Source of the DNA: Anaerolinea sp.
Lineage (GTDB): Bacteria; Chloroflexota; Anaerolineae; Anaerolineales; Anaerolineaceae
Length of the DNA stretch: 54,955 nt
Direction of reading: 5' to 3'
Assembly (NCBI GenBank): GCA_029975965.1
Contig: JARKOV010000009.1
Location: 1 to 54,955 of the forward strand
Numbering within the stretch: position 1 is the first letter of the stretch; the number at the start of each line of letters is the position of its first letter. Below the pieces are notes generated by a model. It searched no databases, was not told the origin of the DNA, and saw only the letters and a list, made by a program, of their open reading frames with translations. Of this stretch, positions 35,132 through 44,400 are shown one piece after another. The position numbers were made by a program, and so were the translations under genes.

Positions 35132-36744
35132 CCCAGCGGCAGGCGCTCCGCAAAACATCGCAGGTAAGCCGGGCCCGACCTGTCCGGCGCGATATTGCCG
35201 ACCCTATCCCTTCTCGTGTCGAGCAGGTGACGGTGCTCGCGCTGGCATTCTTGGGCTTCATCCTGGCGCTTTCGGCCATTGGACCATATGGGACGGGTAT
35301 TTCTCGCGATTCGATCGAATACCTGGCGGCGGCGCGCAACCTGGAGGAAGGCAAAGGTTTGACCAGCTTCAACGGCGAGCCTTATATCCTCTGGCCGCCA
35401 CTTTACCCGCTGGCGTTGGCATTTTTTGGATGGGCGACGACGGTTGACCCTCTCGTGGCTGGTGGGTGGCTGAACGCTCTCCTGTTCGGCGCCTCGATTT
35501 ACCTGGCAGGTCTGTTTTTCGGGATCGTTTTTCGGGAGCGCAAGGTCTGGTCAATCGCCGGCGCGAGCATGATCCTGGTGTCCCCGGCGATTTTTGGCCT
35601 GGCGATCAACCTGCTTTCGGACCTGTTGTTCCTGGTGCTCTGCCTGCTTTTCATGGTCGCGATTCTCCGCTGGTACGAAGCTCCGCGCACCAGCCGGCTT
35701 TTGACCGCCGGGTTTCTGGCCGGGCTGGCAATCCTGGCACGCTATATTGGGTTCGAACTCGTGCTGCTTGGCGCGGGGGTGATCCTCTTCAGGCAGGCAC
35801 CTGCCGAGCGGTTGAGGAAACTGCTGACCTTTGGCCTGACGGCCGGACTGCCCTTGTTGATCTGGGTCATCCGCAACCTGGCCGTCAGCGGATCGCTGCT
35901 TGGGCCTCGCCATGCCGCTCGCCGGGCTTTGGGCGATAACCTGCTGGCGACGATGGCCCAACTTCGTCTCTGGCTCGTTCCCGAAGCATCTGCCCTCGAT
36001 GAGCGGTTATCTCTCTGGTTAATCTTGCTCGTCTTTCTGGCTGCGGGATTGCTATCTATCTGGACAGCTCGTTCTGGCACACAGCGCATTGAGCCTACGT
36101 CAGCAGGATTGATGCTGGGCTTTGGCGCACTCTACCTGCCGTTGCTGGTGATCTCGGCCTCCGTCACCGATGTCACCGCGATCGACCAGCGCCTGGTGAT
36201 GCCGGCGTACCCTGCGTTCATCCTGGCTTGCTGCATCTTGCTGGACAGCTTGCTCTCCGGGGCATTGCGCCTTTCTGGATGGAGGCTGGCGGTTCCTGTG
36301 CTTGTTGTCACGGCCATCTGGGCGTTCCGGCCGGCTTCCAGCAGCCTGGCCATCCTGACCCAATCGCGAGCCGATGGGGTTCCGGTCTACAATTACCTGA
36401 ACACCCGCGAATTTCAAACATCTGCCGTGGTGGAATTTTTGAGCAGCAATCCGCTGCCGGCAGATGCTGGTGTTTACAGCAATTCGGCCACTGCCACGTA
36501 TCTGTATACGGGCCACCCATGCGCTGCATCACCTGTTAAAGGCAACCCGAACGAGCGGGAAGTGCGTTATCCATTGGCGGATTACCTGGATGCCTGGCCG
36601 GAGAGCCAGCCGGCCTACCTCGTCTGGTTCGGCACCCTGGAGTTCACCCATTATTACACGCCGGAAGAGCTGGATGATCTGTATCGTTTGTCCCCGTTGT
36701 TCCTGACGCCGGATGGAGGGGTGTACCTGGTTGAGCACGAGTAA
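35128..36744 (+). CDS. GT39-like membrane glycosyltransferase
   Basis: This 538-aa protein has about ten membrane helices. The GT-C signature loop after helix 1, 'GTGISRDSIEYLAAARNLEEGKGLTSFNG', is followed by 'WPPLYPLALAFFGW'. It probably transfers sugar from a polyprenyl phosphate to a surface protein or lipid. Its GTG overlaps the TGA of the WD40 gene (GTGA), so the two are coupled. Glycosylation of the Thr-rich stalk of that lipoprotein is an attractive but untested idea. The longer ORF reaching back to 34990 is only the shifted frame of the WD40 gene. Confidence 0.78.
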   Translation: MTQRQALRKTSQVSRARPVRRDIADPIPSRVEQVTVLALAFLGFILALSAIGPYGTGISRDSIEYLAAARNLEEGKGLTSFNGEPYILWPPLYPLALAFFGWATTVDPLVAGGWLNALLFGASIYLAGLFFGIVFRERKVWSIAGASMILVSPAIFGLAINLLSDLLFLVLCLLFMVAILRWYEAPRTSRLLTAGFLAGLAILARYIGFELVLLGAGVILFRQAPAERLRKLLTFGLTAGLPLLIWVIRNLAVSGSLLGPRHAARRALGDNLLATMAQLRLWLVPEASALDERLSLWLILLVFLAAGLLSIWTARSGTQRIEPTSAGLMLGFGALYLPLLVISASVTDVTAIDQRLVMPAYPAFILACCILLDSLLSGALRLSGWRLAVPVLVVTAIWAFRPASSSLAILTQSRADGVPVYNYLNTREFQTSAVVEFLSSNPLPADAGVYSNSATATYLYTGHPCAASPVKGNPNEREVRYPLADYLDAWPESQPAYLVWFGTLEFTHYYTPEELDDLYRLSPLFLTPDGGVYLVEHE

Positions 36745-36767
36745 ACCCGCAATGAGCTGGAGGATGT

Positions 36768-38096
36768 ATGCCGCAAGCCACTTTTAACTTTCCGGCCGGT
36801 TTCCTGTGGGGGACGGCCACTTCTTCGCACCAGGTGGAAGGTAACAACCGCAACAACGATTGGTGGGAATGGGAGCAACGCGAAGGGAAAATCGCCTTCG
36901 CCCACCGCTCTGGGCTGGCCTGTGACTGGTGGGGTGGGCGCTGGCGCGAGGATTTTGAGCGCGCCCGGGAGACCGGTCAGAACGCCCATCGTCTCTCCAT
37001 CGAGTGGAGCCGGGTGCAGCCCGAACCGGATCGCTGGGACGAAGACGCCCTGGAACGCTACCGCGCCATCTTGCGTGGGTTGAATGAGCGCGGCATACTT
37101 CCGGTGGTGAATTTTTTTCACTTTAGCCTGCCGCTCTGGTTAGCGGAGCGCGGCGGTTGGGAAAACGACGAAACGCCAGAGCTGTTTGCGAAATACGTGC
37201 GCAAGACGATGGAGGCTTTACAGGAATACTGCTCGATGTGGATGACGATCAATGAGCCTAACGTCTACGCGTATGAGGGTTACCTGGTGGGACTGTTTCC
37301 GCCAGGGAAGCACGATCTTCAAGCTGCGATGAAGGTGTTGGCGAACCTGGTGCGTGGACACGCCCTGGCATACCGTGAAATTCACACGGCGCAGCGTCAT
37401 GCCCGGGTGGGGCTGGCGCATGCCATCCGCCCGGCCCATCCTGCGGGCCCGCTCAAGTTCCTGGATGCGATTCCGGCACGGCTGGTATCGCAATTTTTCA
37501 ACGCGGCTTTCCCCGGGGCGCTGGTCGATGGCAGGCTGCGAATGGTATTCAAGAACCTGACGATCCCCGAAGCGGCCGGAACCCAGGACTTCATGGGAGT
37601 CAATTACTACACGATGGACCTGGTGCGACTGAACCTGCTGCGGGGCAAAGATTTCTTCATGGAGCGCTTCTACCCGCCCGGTGCCGCATTGAGCGACACA
37701 GGCTTTATCGCCAATTGCCCGCAGGGCATGTTCGAGGTGCTGAAATGGGCGCGGCGATTCAAGCTGCCTCTCATCATCACGGAAAACGGCGTGGAAGATG
37801 CCGATGACCACCTGCGCCCGCGCTACTTGCTGGAGCACCTCCACCAGGTGTGGCGCGCTGTAAACTTTAACTGGCAGGTCAAAGGATATTTCCATTGGAC
37901 CCTGGTGGATAACTTCGAGTGGGAACGGGGATGGACGCAGCGTTTTGGGCTGTGGGGGCTGGATGTGGACACCCAACAGCGCATCCGCCGCACCAGTGTC
38001 GATATTTATGCTGCGGTTTGCAAGCAAAATGCCATCGCTTATGAAACCGTGGAGAAGTACGTGCCGGAGCTGATTCCTACATTATTTCCCGGTTAA
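36768..38096 (+). CDS. Beta-glucosidase, GH1 family
   Basis: The 442-aa GH1 enzyme carries 'FPAGFLWGTATSSHQVEG', acid/base Glu163 in 'TINEPNVYA', nucleophile Glu339 in 'IITENGVED' and 'HWTLVDNFEWERGW' for aglycone/sugar contact. It hydrolyses beta-glucosides or galactosides in the cytoplasm. GGAGG precedes the ATG. It lies 23 bp after the GT39-like gene. It pairs in function with the GH2 mannosidase at 19228 for plant-type oligosaccharides. Confidence 0.93.
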   Translation: MPQATFNFPAGFLWGTATSSHQVEGNNRNNDWWEWEQREGKIAFAHRSGLACDWWGGRWREDFERARETGQNAHRLSIEWSRVQPEPDRWDEDALERYRAILRGLNERGILPVVNFFHFSLPLWLAERGGWENDETPELFAKYVRKTMEALQEYCSMWMTINEPNVYAYEGYLVGLFPPGKHDLQAAMKVLANLVRGHALAYREIHTAQRHARVGLAHAIRPAHPAGPLKFLDAIPARLVSQFFNAAFPGALVDGRLRMVFKNLTIPEAAGTQDFMGVNYYTMDLVRLNLLRGKDFFMERFYPPGAALSDTGFIANCPQGMFEVLKWARRFKLPLIITENGVEDADDHLRPRYLLEHLHQVWRAVNFNWQVKGYFHWTLVDNFEWERGWTQRFGLWGLDVDTQQRIRRTSVDIYAAVCKQNAIAYETVEKYVPELIPTLFPG

Positions 38097-38157
38097 TGGG
38101 CGAGGCTGAACGCCGGATGAAAAATGGATCGATGGTCGATTCCAGACTCTATGCTGT

Positions 38158-39750
38158 TCAAGCCAGGGGCTTAACCAGGTAGGCTTCGCCGCGGAAGAAA
38201 CCCCGCGACTCGTAATAGAGCCGGGTGCCCACGGCGGCGATCACAGCCAGGCGCTTGAAGCCTCGCGAGCGGGCGAGCTCGGAAGCCTCGTCGAGCAAGC
38301 GGGTTCCCAGGCCGATGTGTTGGGCAGCTCCACTCAATTCGCCGCCAACCGGCAGAGATTGCCCGTAGACATGCACTTCCCGGATCAGCGCCGCTCCTGC
38401 CAGGTCTGGCAGGGAGCCGGTCACATCAGGAGCGTCTTCTTGGGGAAGCGAAAGACGCAGGTAACCGGCGATCCGGTCGTCTGGGGTGACAAACTGCAAG
38501 AAGTGCTCTTTTGCATTCGCTGCCTCGTAGGTGTGATCGCGCAGGATCAGCTTCTCAGGGTCCACTGGCTGACCTCGTACCTCGCGGCAGCGGATGCAGC
38601 GGCATTCTTGGCCGCGTCGGGCCAGCTCAGCGAGCACGTCCTGGCGCAGGCTGGTGCGGCGGTTGCCTTCGACCACGTTGGTCGATGGGATATCGCGGAT
38701 GACCCGGTTCACCCGGCAATATTCCGGGATGGTGGGCTTGATATCGGCAATTAAATGAACCAACTCATCCGTGGTGTAAGGGCTGTATTCACCGCGCTGC
38801 CAGTAGGCGTACAGGTCGGCGTTGGCTAGAAGTTGGCAGGGGTAAATCTTCAGTTCATCTGGGGCGTAACCGTCTTGCCACAAGCGGGCAAAATCGGAGC
38901 GGTCGGTATCGGGTGTTGCTCCCAACAGGTTGGGCATCCACTGCAGCACGATCTTGAAACCACCCGCCCGCAGCAGAGCGCAGGCGCGCAGGGTTTCTGC
39001 GGCGGTGTGACCACGCTGGTTCAGCGCGAGAATGCGATCATCCAGGGATTGCGCCCCCATTTGCACTTTGGTGACGCCCAACTGCCTTAACCAGGCCATT
39101 TCTTGCGGGGTGATCTCGTCTGGGCGCGTTTCGATCACCAGCCCAACGTTGCGGTGCGCCGCGCTTTCATTCTGCAGGTGCGCGTCTTGCAGATTCGCCG
39201 AATCGGCTTCGTTCAGCGCGTCAAAACAGCGCTTGACGAACCATTCCTGGTAATCTTTGCGGTATGCGGTAAACGTGCCGCCAAGAATCAACAGCTCGAT
39301 CTTGTCGGTCGGATGCCCGGTGGATTGCAGCGATTGAAGCCGCGTGGCGACCTGTCGAAATGGATCGAATTCGTTTTGCAGTCCGCGCATCGCTCCCGGC
39401 TCATCAGGAAGGTAGCTCTTCGGCATGCGCACGTCGGTGGGACAAAAAATGCATTTTCCCGGGCAGGGGTAGGGCTTGGTGAGCACCGTCACGGTGGTGA
39501 CCCCGGAGAGCGTGCGCACGGGTTTCATGCGGATTCGGGCAAGGAAGCTGGGGTCGGGCTGCCATTCTCCACTTTCGACCAGCATCTGGTAGGTTTGCAC
39601 CAGAATCGATTTGGGCAGGTAGCCGCCGGTGGGCAGGGGGTGACGCCGCACCGCTCGGAACACGTCGGCGCCGCGCTGGACTTCATCCAGGACGAGCCTG
39701 GCAATCTCCTGCCGCTCGGGGGTCGGCTCGTGAATATCCTGCCAATCCAT
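38158..39750 (-). CDS. Elp3-family radical SAM / GNAT protein
   Basis: The 530-aa product combines a radical-SAM domain (Fe-S cysteines 96, 100 and 103 in 'CPGKCIFCP') with a C-terminal GNAT acetyltransferase domain ('REVHVYGQSLPVGG', 'QHIGLGTRLLDEA'). A zinc or Cys-rich element, 'RGQECRCIRCREV', lies between them. This is the Elp3 layout, used for cm5-type modification of tRNA wobble uridine in eukaryotes and archaea, and rare in bacteria. The start is set at ATG 39750 because of a leaderless promoter 7 nt upstream; an in-frame start further out lies in the promoter. Confidence 0.85.
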   Translation of the reverse strand: MDWQDIHEPTPERQEIARLVLDEVQRGADVFRAVRRHPLPTGGYLPKSILVQTYQMLVESGEWQPDPSFLARIRMKPVRTLSGVTTVTVLTKPYPCPGKCIFCPTDVRMPKSYLPDEPGAMRGLQNEFDPFRQVATRLQSLQSTGHPTDKIELLILGGTFTAYRKDYQEWFVKRCFDALNEADSANLQDAHLQNESAAHRNVGLVIETRPDEITPQEMAWLRQLGVTKVQMGAQSLDDRILALNQRGHTAAETLRACALLRAGGFKIVLQWMPNLLGATPDTDRSDFARLWQDGYAPDELKIYPCQLLANADLYAYWQRGEYSPYTTDELVHLIADIKPTIPEYCRVNRVIRDIPSTNVVEGNRRTSLRQDVLAELARRGQECRCIRCREVRGQPVDPEKLILRDHTYEAANAKEHFLQFVTPDDRIAGYLRLSLPQEDAPDVTGSLPDLAGAALIREVHVYGQSLPVGGELSGAAQHIGLGTRLLDEASELARSRGFKRLAVIAAVGTRLYYESRGFFRGEAYLVKPLA

Positions 39751-39757
39751 GCCGCGA

Positions 39758-39785
39758 ATCATACCAGATGGGTCGGCATTGTCAA
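39758..39785 (-). promoter_or_regulatory. Elp3 gene promoter, leaderless
   Basis: On the minus strand TTGACA (39780-39785), a 16-nt spacer, TATGAT (39758-39763), then 7 nt to ATG 39750. There is no ribosome site. Confidence 0.7.
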
Positions 39786-39882
39786 TGAGCCGGATGATCC
39801 AACCGGTTGGAAACAAAATACGGATTTGAACCTAAAATTTGCTATCTTCTTTGAACCAATGGGTGATCGAGCGCATAAATAG

Positions 39883-40080
39883 TTATGGATTCAAGCGGAT
39901 GATGTAGGCAATTACATCGGCGATCTCCTGGGGTTCGAGAAGGCCTAAATCGGCGTAAGTCATCATCGTGCGCGTCGGTTCTCCAGCCGGTATCGAGCCG
40001 TGCTCAATGAACAGGTCGAGATTGGCAGCGAACACGGCTTCGTCACGAAACAGTCCCTGCGCTTTTCGTTTACAATGGTG
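39883..40080 (-). pseudogene. Remnant of a class I cytochrome c domain
   Basis: The minus-strand frame ending in TAA at 39883 reads ...'GLFRDEAVFAANLDLFIEHG'... and ends in 'MMTYADLGLLEPQEIADVIAYIIRLNP'. This has the C-terminal helix pattern of cytochrome c, including a Met that could be the axial haem ligand. No CXXCH and no start codon precede it; the frame closes at 40102. The 5' side is cut by the methyltransferase gene and its promoter. It is probably a decayed 3' end of a lost gene. Confidence 0.55.
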
Positions 40081-40082
40081 GG
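40071..40082 (+). promoter_or_regulatory. Methyltransferase -10 box, leaderless arrangement
   Basis: TACAAT at 40071-40076 with GTG at 40083, 6 nt apart. No ribosome site is seen and the -35 is weak. Confidence 0.5.
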
Positions 40083-40844
40083 GTGAAGGATGAAGTAGCG
40101 ATTATCCTCTTGAACATAAACAAGGAGTTTTACAGCCGTTTTGGGCGGGCGTTCGCTGCCACCCGAAGGCGCATCCAGCCTGGGGTTCGCCGGGTGTTGG
40201 AGCGCTTGCCCGACGATGGCGTGTGGCTCGACCTGGGCTGTGGCAGCGGCTCGCTGGCGCTTGAATGGCTCGCGCGGTTCCGCCACGCCCGCTATGTGGG
40301 TCTGGATTCGAGCGTGGAGCTGCTCGAAGAAGCACGCGTTCTGATTGAAAAATCAGGCATTTCCCGTGAGAAGATCGCACATGTGGCATTTATCCAGTCA
40401 GACCTGGACGACCCGAACTGGACCCAAACTCTACCTTTGACAACCTTCGCTGGCGCCTTCGCTTTTGCGGTGCTGCATCACCTTCCCGGCGCAGAGCACC
40501 GGCTTCGCCTGCTCCGCCAGGTGAATGCGCTCATCCAACCGGGTGGATGGTTCGCTCACTCCGAGTGGCAATTCCAGCACAGCCCGAAACTGATGGCGCG
40601 CGTAATTGATTGGGAGACGGTAGGGTTGGATCCAGGCGAACTCGAGCCGGGCGATACGCTGCTCGACTGGCGCTTCGCACTGCCTGGGCAGACCGAACAG
40701 GTTGGGCTGCGTTACGTTCATCTATTCGAACCGACCGAGTTGGCCCAACTGGCGGAAAGTGCGGGGTTTATGATCCTGGACTCTTTTCAGTCGGATGGGC
40801 AGGGTGGCAAGTTGGGCCTCTACCAGGTTTGGCAGAAAAAATAA
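40083..40844 (+). CDS. Class I SAM-dependent methyltransferase
   Basis: A 253-aa methyltransferase: motif I 'VWLDLGCGSGSLAL' (residues about 48-61), acidic end of strand 2 in 'YVGLDSS', 'FIQSDLDDP', 'AFAFAVLHHLPG' and 'LIQPGGWFAHSEW'. It resembles UbiE/Methyltransf_11-type small-molecule methyltransferases; the substrate is unknown. Its end is 10 bp from the convergent LuxR-type gene. The leaderless start makes the N-terminus 'MKDEVAIILLNINKEFY'. Confidence 0.85.
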   Translation: MKDEVAIILLNINKEFYSRFGRAFAATRRRIQPGVRRVLERLPDDGVWLDLGCGSGSLALEWLARFRHARYVGLDSSVELLEEARVLIEKSGISREKIAHVAFIQSDLDDPNWTQTLPLTTFAGAFAFAVLHHLPGAEHRLRLLRQVNALIQPGGWFAHSEWQFQHSPKLMARVIDWETVGLDPGELEPGDTLLDWRFALPGQTEQVGLRYVHLFEPTELAQLAESAGFMILDSFQSDGQGGKLGLYQVWQKK

Positions 40845-40854
40845 CCGCCAGCTT

Positions 40855-41286
40855 TCAATCCGTTCCTGGCTTGTGGGGATTGCTCCAATATGCCACCGCG
40901 CTGGCGATCAATGCCGCCCGGGTGGGCACGTTAAACATTTCCTTGAGCTCTGCAATATAAGCCAGGACGGTGCGCGGGCTGATCCTTAGCCGCAGGGCGA
41001 TCTGGCGGGTGGTCAGGCCATCGGCAAGGTGGCGAAGCACCTCGCTCTGTCGCCGGTTCAACCGCCGCGATGCAGCTTGTGTTTGATCAGTGGGCAGGCG
41101 GCGCAGCGTGACGAGCACGGTACCATCCTGGCAAGATGCGGTGATATCTTCCAACGGGCTATTCTCGTAAGGAGGGGGTGGTCGCCATTCCCCTCGTTGG
41201 ATGGCGAGCAGAACCTGGTCTGCATCCGGCGCGATATCAAACCAGAACAACGTGTTTGGGCTGGGGAGAAAAATCAAGCGCGTCAT
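40855..41286 (-). CDS. LuxR/GerE-type DNA-binding regulator without receiver domain
   Basis: The 143-aa protein has a C-terminal LuxR helix-turn-helix ('LNRRQSEVLRHLADGLTTRQIALRLRISPRTVLAYIAELKEMFNV') and an N-terminal ~75 residues of unknown fold ('FDIAPDADQVLLAIQ', 'LEDITASCQDGTVLVTLRRLP'). There is no phospho-acceptor domain. ATG 41286 is chosen because the earlier in-frame ATG (41316) lies inside the promoter. It is divergent from the hybrid kinase gene, 167 bp apart, so the two may be functionally linked. Confidence 0.75.
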   Translation of the reverse strand: MTRLIFLPSPNTLFWFDIAPDADQVLLAIQRGEWRPPPPYENSPLEDITASCQDGTVLVTLRRLPTDQTQAASRRLNRRQSEVLRHLADGLTTRQIALRLRISPRTVLAYIAELKEMFNVPTRAALIASAVAYWSNPHKPGTD

Positions 41287-41332
41287 TAGAATATTTGTTC
41301 TAATAATATCGCTCATTGGGCAGCGGTGTCAA
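41285..41332 (-). promoter_or_regulatory. Promoter with inverted-repeat operator for the LuxR-type gene
   Basis: On the minus strand TTGACA (41327-41332), an 18-nt spacer and TATTAT (41303-41308). ATTAGAA-N6-TTCTAAT at 41285-41304 overlaps the -10 edge, the transcription start and the start codon. Its core, GAACAAATATTC, has one mismatch to the Gram-positive SOS box GAACN4GTTC. Confidence 0.6.
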
Positions 41333-41453
41333 GGAGCTAAGTACTCATACGGGGGAGGTCCACCTTACAAAAGCAATAACCGCAACCGGATCGAACCTGT
41401 CTATAATTGAACCGTGGAGTGAATTCAATTGCTTTGTTGTTAAAGGAAAGCAA

Positions 41454-44400
41454 ATGCAGACCGGTAAACGATCGAATCATGCGCTCAGGTATGCCGTCTG
41501 GGGGGTGGTCATTGGCCTGCTTTTTTTGATCCTGGCCGCGGTTATGGATCTGTGGATTCTGCGCAAGGTGCCGCTCACTGCCGTTAACCTGATCCATCTA
41601 CAATCCAATCCGCTGATGTGGATCATCGATCTCATGCCGGTCTTCCTGGGATTGTTGGCCTGGGCGGTCGGCAGGCGTGAAGACCGGCTGATTGAGCTAT
41701 CGGCAGGTTTTGAAAGCCAACTGCAGGCACGAACCGCAGAGATCGGCAAAACCAATGCCGAGCTGGCGGCGGAGATACAGGAACGCAATCGCATCGAGGT
41801 GATCATCAGCCGCGCAAAAAAGGAATGGGAGGCGATTTTTGACGCGGTCTCCGACCTGATTTTGCTCGTGGACCAACATGGGAACGTGGTGCGCTGTAAC
41901 ATGGCGGTGGTAAGAGCGCTGAACCGCACTTTCCAGGACATCATTGGACAGCCGATCGGCGGTCTGTTCTTTGGCGACGAGGTATCCAAGCGTGGGATGA
42001 CCGCCGGAAACCAGGTCGTCTTTCCGAACCTGGCTGGTTATTATGACGTCGGCATTTTCGATGTGCGCAGAGAAGACGGCTCGGATGGCAAAATCCATGT
42101 GATCCGCAACGTTTCGGACCTGGTGCTGCGCGAGGAGGAAATCCAACGCCAGAAACAATTTTTTGAAGCGCTGGTGCAACACAGCCCTGTGGCGATTGTC
42201 ACCCTCGACATGGATGAACGTATTGTTACCTTCAACCCGGCTTTCGAATCCCAGTTTGGTTATAAACTCGCCGATGCGGCCGGGCAATCGATCGATTCTT
42301 TGATCGTTCCCGAGGGAATGCTCCAGGAGTCGCAGGGTTATTCGCGGACCGTGGTCGACGGCGGAACGATCCACGTGTTCACGCAACGGAAAACGAGTGA
42401 CGGCCGTTTATTGGACGTGGAGCTGTACGGCGTTCCGGTGATCGTCAACGGTGAACACCTGGGAGCCCTGGCAATTTACCATGATGTGACCGATCTACAG
42501 CGGGCGCGCAAAGCGGCGGAGGACGCCGACCTGGCCAAGAGCAATTTCCTGGCAAATATGAGCCACGAAATTCGAACCCCGATGAATGGCGTGATTGGAA
42601 TGATTGAGCTTTTACAGGGCACCGACCTGGACGACGACCAGAAAGATTACCTGGAGACCGCCAGGCAAAGCGCGGATGCCTTGTTGGGCTTGATCAATGA
42701 CATCCTGGATTTCTCCAAGATCGAGGCGGGCCGCCTGAGCCTGGAGATGATCGAATTTGACCTGAGAACTACCGTCGAAGGTGTGGCGACCGTGATGTCG
42801 CAACGCGCCGAAAGTAAAAATCTCGAGCTGGCCTGCATGATTCACCACAACGTGCCCCTGCGTTTGAAGGGGGATCCTGGGCGGTTGCGGCAGGTGCTGG
42901 TGAACCTGGTTGGCAATGCGATCAAGTTCACCAACCAGGGCGAGGTGGTTATTCGTGTAGTTTTAGAATCGGAAAACGAAAACCAGGCCACTTTGCTCTT
43001 CACGGTGAACGACACGGGGATTGGCATTCCAAAAGATCGCCAGGAGGCGATCTTCGAGCGTTTCATCCAGGTCGACGGTTCGACGACCCGCCAGTATGGA
43101 GGCACCGGCCTGGGGTTGGCGATTACGCGGCAACTCGTTCACATGATGCACGGCGAGGTGGGCGTGGAGAGCGAAGTTGGAAAAGGCAGCTCGTTCTGGT
43201 TCACCGCGCAATTCGAGAGGCTGCCCGCCGGGTCGCAACCCCCCATCCAGGAGCAGGTTGATCTGCATGGAATGCGGGTCTTGGGTGTGGATGACAACCG
43301 CACCAACCGCATGATCCTGACCAAAATGTTAGAGATGATGGGCTGCCAGGTGGATACGGTAGCGAGCGGACCCGACGCCCTGACCGCTTTGCGCGGGGCA
43401 GCGCAGGCAAATCAAGCGTACCGGATGGTGTTGCTGGATATGCAGATGCCGGGCATGGACGGGGAGCAAACGTTGCAGGCGATTAAGGCCGACCCGCTCA
43501 TCCGGGATGTGGATGTGGTCATACTAACTTCGATGGGCCGACGAGGAGATGCCAGCCGGTTGGAAAGTACCGGCTGCAGCGGGTATTTGATCAAGCCGGT
43601 GAAGCAATCGCAGCTTGTCGATGCGCTGGTGGCGGTGGTACAGCGTGGTCAGCGACCTCCCGACTCGGCTGCGCCCCCCCTGGTGACCCGTCACACGATC
43701 CTGGAGAAGCAACGGCAAGGCATGCGCATCTTGTTGGCCGAGGACAACCCGGTCAACCAGAAGCTGGCGGTGATCTTGCTCAACAAAGCGGGGTACTCGG
43801 TGGATGTGGTTGACAATGGCGCGCGCGCGGTGGAAGCGGTCTTCGAAAAGAAATATGCCCTGGTGCTGATGGATGTTCAGATGCCTGAACTGGACGGCCT
43901 GGATGCAACCCGGCATATTCGTGCGCGAGAGCCGGCAGGGGAGCGAATCCCGATCGTCGCTGTGACGGCACATGCCATGCAAGGCGACCGCGAGCGCTGC
44001 CTGGAAGCCGGAATGGACGATTACATTACCAAGCCTCTGCAGCAAAAAGAGCTCCTCGACATTTTGGAGCGTTGGATGGCGGGCAACGCAGAGGACCAAC
44101 CCGATTCGGGACCCGAAGAAGTGGTTGATCCCCCGTTGGATGTAGCCGGGGCACTGCCGCGTTTCGGCGGCAATATGGGTTTTTATGTCGAACTGCTGGG
44201 CGAGTATTCGCGACAGTTGGTCAGTGGGTGCGGTCAGATGCGCGAAGCCTTGCTCGCTGGGAATGCAGATACGTTATTCCAACTGGCTCATTCGTTGAAA
44301 GGTGCGGCAGCCGCATTTGGAGCAGGCCGACTCGTTGCGGCAGCCGGTGAGATCGAGTCCAGCGCGAAAGAAGGCAACGTTCAAGGTCTGGAGCCGCTCA

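Noticed and set aside
39963..40286. 107-aa minus-strand frame overlapping the methyltransferase start
   Set aside because: It has no ribosome site and no family features; the cytochrome-like sequence here is in another frame.
41414..41453. Leaderless start of the hybrid kinase at GTG 41414 after TATAAT
   Set aside because: The spacing fits, but this GTG is not in the kinase frame; ATG 41454 has a good ribosome site.
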